Assembly (NCBI GenBank): GCA_018883125.1
Contig: VEQR01000008.1
Span: forward strand, 1 to 57,913
DNA length: 57,913 bases
Direction of reading: 5' to 3'
Source of the DNA: Candidatus Kapaibacterium sp.
Lineage (GTDB): Bacteria; Bacteroidota; Ignavibacteria; Kapaibacteriales; Kapaibacteriaceae
Both the position numbers and the translations under genes were made by a program. Under the pieces are notes generated by a model that saw nothing but the letters and a program-made list of their open reading frames with translations, ran no database searches and was not told the DNA's origin. Every line of letters starts with the position of its first letter. Position 1 is the first letter of the stretch. Positions 54,526 through 57,913 of the stretch are shown one piece after another.

Positions 54526-55464
54526 ATGTCGAAAGCATTACTGTTTTCCGGTCAGGGGTCGCAGTACGTCGGTATGACGAAAGATCTCCTTGACGCCTAC
54601 GACACCGCACGCCAGATGGCGGCAAATGCCAATGATATCCTTGGTTACGACCTCGTCTCGATCATGACCGAGGGTCCGGAAGAGGAACTCCGAAAAACGG
54701 TCAATACCCAGCCGGCGCTGTTTCTGCATGAGGCAATCCTCGTTGCTCTGGCTCCAATGCCTGAGGCAACGGCCGTTGCCGGACACTCACTTGGCGAATA
54801 CTCTGCGCTGCATGCAGCCGGTGTGCTGACCTTTGAAGACGCGCTTCGACTTGTGCAGCTGCGTGCTGAGCTGATGTTCAATGCGGGTAATGCCGTACCG
54901 GGTACCATGGCTGCCATCGTTGGACTCGACGATGACGCTGTGCGTGAGATCTGCAATGAACTCAATGGACGCGATGGCAATGTGATCGTTCCGGCGAATT
55001 TCAACTCACCAGGTCAAGTAGTTGTGAGCGGCTCGGCTGACTACGTGCGCTCCTGCTTGCCCGTGTTCAAAGAGCGCGGCGCGAAGATGGTGAAGGAACT
55101 TCAGGTCAGTGGTGCGTTTCACTCGCCCCTTCTGGCTGAAGCAGAAGAGGGACTGGCGCAGAAAATCCGTGCAACGGAGTTCTCATCACCGCGAATGCCC
55201 GTATATGTCAATGTAAACGCCTGTGCCGTCACAATTTCCGATGAGCTGAAAGAATGCGCGATTCGGCAGCTGACCTCGCCGGTGCTATGGACATCCACCA
55301 TGTATGCAATGTGGTCGGAAGGCATCACCTCCTTCTGTGAGGTCGGTCCCGGAAAGGTGCTACAGGGGCTTGTAAAGCGTACGCTCGCAGAGGCCACCAT
55401 TGACGGGGTTGATACCGCATCGGATGTTGCCCGCCGGACCGCGCGGTTCATTGCAGAAAATTGA
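54526..55464 (+). CDS. fabD: Malonyl-CoA:ACP transacylase
   Basis: Loads malonate onto acyl carrier protein. The 312-residue protein starts MSKALLFSGQGSQYVGM. The catalytic Ser88 is in GHSLGEY and His199 in GAFHSPLL. The frame runs earlier into fabH, but the ATG at 54526 is the conserved start. It lies in the fab operon between fabH and fabG. Confidence 0.96.
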   Translation: MSKALLFSGQGSQYVGMTKDLLDAYDTARQMAANANDILGYDLVSIMTEGPEEELRKTVNTQPALFLHEAILVALAPMPEATAVAGHSLGEYSALHAAGVLTFEDALRLVQLRAELMFNAGNAVPGTMAAIVGLDDDAVREICNELNGRDGNVIVPANFNSPGQVVVSGSADYVRSCLPVFKERGAKMVKELQVSGAFHSPLLAEAEEGLAQKIRATEFSSPRMPVYVNVNACAVTISDELKECAIRQLTSPVLWTSTMYAMWSEGITSFCEVGPGKVLQGLVKRTLAEATIDGVDTASDVARRTARFIAEN

Positions 55465-55480
55465 AACATCAGGAGTAATC

Positions 55481-56233
55481 GTGAAGACCTTTGACCATAG
55501 TGGTAAAGTCTTTGCCATCACGGGCGGATCCCGGGGAATAGGCGAGGCCATCGTTCGGCGTCTTTGCGCCGAGGGGGCTCATGTTTATGCTACCTATAAC
55601 TCGAACCCTGAGCGTTCTGCAGCCGTGGCAGCCGAGATCGCCGCAGCTGGCGGAACGGTGACGTTCGTTCAGGCGAATGTTGCCGACGAAGCCAGCGTCA
55701 AAGACTTTATCGAGACGGTGGTCGCTCAGGGCGGTCGTATCGACGGATTGGTCAATAATGCCGGTATCACTCGCGACGGGCTGATCATGCGAATGAGCAC
55801 GCAGGATTGGCAGGATGTGCTGGACACCAACCTGACCGGTGTGTTCTATGCCTGCCGTGCGGCTGCTCGCCCGATGATGTCTCAGCGTAGCGGACGCATC
55901 GTGAACATTGGGAGCATCGTTGGCCTGCAAGGAAATGCCGGACAGGTCAACTATAGCAGTGCCAAAGCTGGTCTTGTTGGACTTACCAAATCGCTTGCAC
56001 GTGAGCTCTCCAGTCGTAACATTTCAGTAAATTGCGTGGCTCCTGGTTATGTTGAAACAGACATGACGGCCAAGCTCACGGACGACCAGAAGGCAGCTTT
56101 TTTTGGCAACATCCCCCTCAAGCGGGGTGCCGCGCCGGACGAGATTGCCTCAGTCGTATCTTTTTTCTTGGCCCAAGAGTCTTCGTACATCACCGGACAG
56201 GTCCTGAACGTCTGCGGCGGCCTGGCAATGTGA
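55481..56233 (+). CDS. fabG: 3-oxoacyl-ACP reductase
   Basis: Reduces 3-oxoacyl-ACP with NADPH. The 250-residue short-chain dehydrogenase has the dinucleotide motif GGSRGIGEA near residues 14-22 and the catalytic Ser145 (NIGSIVG), Tyr158 and Lys162 (YSSAK). The start is a GTG at 55481 with AGGAG five bases upstream; a longer frame begins at 55400 inside fabD. acpP follows after a short intergenic gap with its own -7 element. Confidence 0.96.
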   Translation: MKTFDHSGKVFAITGGSRGIGEAIVRRLCAEGAHVYATYNSNPERSAAVAAEIAAAGGTVTFVQANVADEASVKDFIETVVAQGGRIDGLVNNAGITRDGLIMRMSTQDWQDVLDTNLTGVFYACRAAARPMMSQRSGRIVNIGSIVGLQGNAGQVNYSSAKAGLVGLTKSLARELSSRNISVNCVAPGYVETDMTAKLTDDQKAAFFGNIPLKRGAAPDEIASVVSFFLAQESSYITGQVLNVCGGLAM

Positions 56234-56250
56234 GTGGCACAAGCAGACGC

Positions 56251-56258
56251 TAGATTTG
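56251..56258 (+). promoter_or_regulatory. -7 element upstream of acpP
   Basis: TAGATTTG matches TAnnTTTG and is followed by CACGATTTTT, very like the sequence after the actA element (CACGACATTTTT). It lies 37 bases before the acpP ATG, so acpP and fabF may be transcribed separately from the upstream fab genes. Confidence 0.6.
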
Positions 56259-56295
56259 CACGATTTTTCAACCTCATTTTCAGTAAGGGTTTACT

Positions 56296-56532
56296 ATGTC
56301 AGCAGTGGCACAAAAGGTAACGGAGATCATCGTTTCCAAGCTTGGAGTCGAAGAATCTCAGGTGACACCAACGGCTTCGTTCACAAGCGACCTTGGTGCA
56401 GATTCTCTGGACACCGTAGAGCTCATCATGGAGTTCGAAAAGGCTTTCAATCTTACGATTGACGACAGCGATGCTGAGAAGATCCAAACCGTTGGCGATG
56501 CTATCAGCTTCATTGAATCACAAGCATCCTAA
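56296..56532 (+). CDS. acpP: Acyl carrier protein
   Basis: The 78-residue acidic helical protein carries the phosphopantetheine site [11 protein letters not shown] with Ser37. It is the soluble carrier for all fab enzymes here. It has its own -7 element at 56251 and is followed by fabF. Confidence 0.98.
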   Translation: MSAVAQKVTEIIVSKLGVEESQVTPTASFTSDLGADSLDTVELIMEFEKAFNLTIDDSDAEKIQTVGDAISFIESQAS

Positions 56533-56580
56533 TTCAAACTTCGTAGCTCCACGCTCATCTCTCAGAAATTTGGCATTCGT

Positions 56581-57837
56581 ATGTCGAGAACCATACCTCG
56601 TGTTGTGATCACCGGAGTCGGTGCCGTGACGCCCCTTGGCAACACCGCACAGGACTTTTGGAATGGAATGATGGAAGGCCGCAGCGGTGCGGGCCCCATT
56701 ACGCGTTTTGACGCAACCGAGTTCGACACCCGTTTTGCCTGTGAGGTGAAGAACTACGACCCGACATTGCACATCACTCGCAAAGAGGTTCAGCGAATGG
56801 ACCTCTTTGCGCAGTATGCGATGTCCTGCGCCGTGATGGCCGTTGAGGATTCGGGGCTGGATATTTCCACGTGTGACCAAGAACGGGCCGGGGTTGTGTT
56901 TGGCTCAGGTATTGGCGGCATGTGGACGTATCACCACCAGCAACAGAATCTTTACGACCGCAACGGAAAGCCCGATCGCATATCTCCGCTCTTTATCCCG
57001 ATGCTGATCTCGGATATCGCTGCCGGTCACATTGCCATTCGCTACGGCCTCAAAGGCCCGAATTATGCAACCGTGTCTGCCTGTGCAACGTCTTCGCATG
57101 CTATCGCCGACGCCTTCATGCTCATGCAGCGTGGCATGGCCGATGTCATGCTTGCCGGCGGCAGTGAGGCGGTTGTCTGCCCTATGGGTATTGGTGGCTT
57201 CAATTCCATGAAGGCACTGTCTACACGCAATGACAGTCCGGAAACAGCGAGTCGTCCGTTCGATAAAGATCGCGATGGCTTTGTCATGGGTGAAGGGGGC
57301 GGAGTACTCGTGATGGAAACACTCGAGCATGCCACCAAGCGCGGAGCCAACATTCTTGCCGAGATCGTGGGCATTGGTCTTACCGACGATGCGTATCACA
57401 TCACACAGCCGGCCCCGGGCGGGGAGGGTGCTGTGAGATCCATGCGTATGGCTTTGGCAGACGCTGGTCTTCAGCCTGAAGACATCGACTACGTGAACGC
57501 CCACGGCACTTCAACGTATTTCAATGACAAATCGGAGTCGGCAGCCATCCGAACTGTCTTCGGAGACTGGGCGAATTCCATGCTTGTGAGCTCAACAAAG
57601 TCCATGACGGGTCACCTTCTTGGAGCCGCCGGTGCCATCGAAGCCATTGCTACGGTGCTGGCCATTAAGAATGGCATCGCCCCGCCGACGATCAACCAGA
57701 TCACACCTGATCCTGACTGCACGCTGGATTATGTGGCCAATGCGCCGCGTAAGCATCCGATTCGTGCTGCCATCAGCAACACCTTCGGGTTCGGCGGACA
57801 TAACGCCACACTCTGCTTCAAGTCTTACAGCGAGTAA
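56581..57837 (+). CDS. fabF: Beta-ketoacyl-ACP synthase II
   Basis: Elongates acyl-ACP chains by condensing with malonyl-ACP. The 418-residue protein has the catalytic Cys168 (VSACATSSH), His308 (NAHGTSTYF) and His345 (MTGHLLGAAG), plus the C-terminal NTFGFGGHN. It closes the visible fab operon and is followed 38 bases later by a further start codon. Confidence 0.97.
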   Translation: MSRTIPRVVITGVGAVTPLGNTAQDFWNGMMEGRSGAGPITRFDATEFDTRFACEVKNYDPTLHITRKEVQRMDLFAQYAMSCAVMAVEDSGLDISTCDQERAGVVFGSGIGGMWTYHHQQQNLYDRNGKPDRISPLFIPMLISDIAAGHIAIRYGLKGPNYATVSACATSSHAIADAFMLMQRGMADVMLAGGSEAVVCPMGIGGFNSMKALSTRNDSPETASRPFDKDRDGFVMGEGGGVLVMETLEHATKRGANILAEIVGIGLTDDAYHITQPAPGGEGAVRSMRMALADAGLQPEDIDYVNAHGTSTYFNDKSESAAIRTVFGDWANSMLVSSTKSMTGHLLGAAGAIEAIATVLAIKNGIAPPTINQITPDPDCTLDYVANAPRKHPIRAAISNTFGFGGHNATLCFKSYSE

Positions 57838-57875
57838 GAAGCCCCTTTCCGAAAGTACCAAGTAGAGCACGCCCC

Positions 57876-57913
57876 GTGAAGGACATCGTTCGACAGCTCT
57901 ACGCGAATCTCTT
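57876..57913 (+). CDS. rnc: Start of a gene cut by the window edge, probably ribonuclease III
   Basis: A GTG at 57876 opens a frame (MKDIVRQLYANL) that runs off the edge. The position right after fabF is where rnc is commonly found. Twelve residues are too few to prove it. Confidence 0.35.
   Translation, partial: MKDIVRQLYANL

Overview
The window is a dense, mostly plus-strand stretch of bacterial chromosome. It holds about 50 protein genes, one tRNA-Gly, no insertion sequence, no CRISPR array, and no gene-free stretch longer than about 300 bases. The gene content points to the Bacteroidota/Chlorobiota (FCB) group, perhaps a Kapabacteria- or Ignavibacteria-like aerobe. The reasons are an alternative complex III (ActA-F) next to a caa3-type oxidase, a PorU-PorV type IX secretion pair, a secreted protein with a type IX sorting tail, a TonB/ExbB/ExbD/ExbD cluster, LPS genes (kdsA, lptC), and many promoters with the Bacteroidota-type -7 element TAnnTTTG. 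The exact taxon is inferred.

Layout. 1-11.7 kb is a respiratory block: heme A/O synthesis (ctaA fragment, ctaB), oxidase subunits III and IV, Sco, a DUF420 protein and a small CPxC membrane protein, then actABCDEF. Oxidase subunits I and II are not in the window. 11.8-13.9 kb holds lpdA and lipB. 13.9-14.2 kb holds a short region with DnaA-box-like 9-mers, then tRNA-Gly. 14.4-19.5 kb holds porU and porV. 19.5-25.4 kb holds dedA, pruA, a secreted protein of unknown function, rplS, cinA and tsaD. 25.4-32.4 kb holds glyA and a type IX cargo protein (both minus), then a fused 2-oxoacid dehydrogenase E1, a UvrD/PcrA helicase and a HAD phosphatase. An 8-bp tandem repeat then separates the phosphatase from ftsK (minus). 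35.4-38.6 kb is a tightly overlapped kdsA-lptC-tpiA-pgsA-pgpA operon. 38.7-44.2 kb holds an HU-like protein with a lysine/alanine tail, pyrB, carB and prmC. 44.3-51.6 kb holds two paralogous lipoproteins and an envelope-energising cluster (exbB, exbD, exbD, tonB, small membrane protein, PstS-like lipoprotein, TPR protein). 51.6 kb to the end is the YceD-rpmF-plsX-fabH-fabD-fabG-acpP-fabF fatty-acid operon, running into a gene that is probably rnc.

Working together, the first block builds a quinol-to-oxygen electron route, and PorU/PorV process and hold secreted proteins at the outer membrane. The ExbBD-TonB cluster energises outer-membrane work, while the last third supplies LPS precursors, phospholipids and fatty acids.

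The most unusual signals are not genes. The 8-mers AGCCCCTT and AGCCCCCT and their complements are strongly over-represented on both strands and in several reading frames. There is a consistent TTG-N21-TAnnTTTG promoter geometry, a perfect inverted repeat abutting the actA promoter, a pyrB promoter placed for a leaderless mRNA, and a possible replication-origin-like cluster of DnaA boxes.
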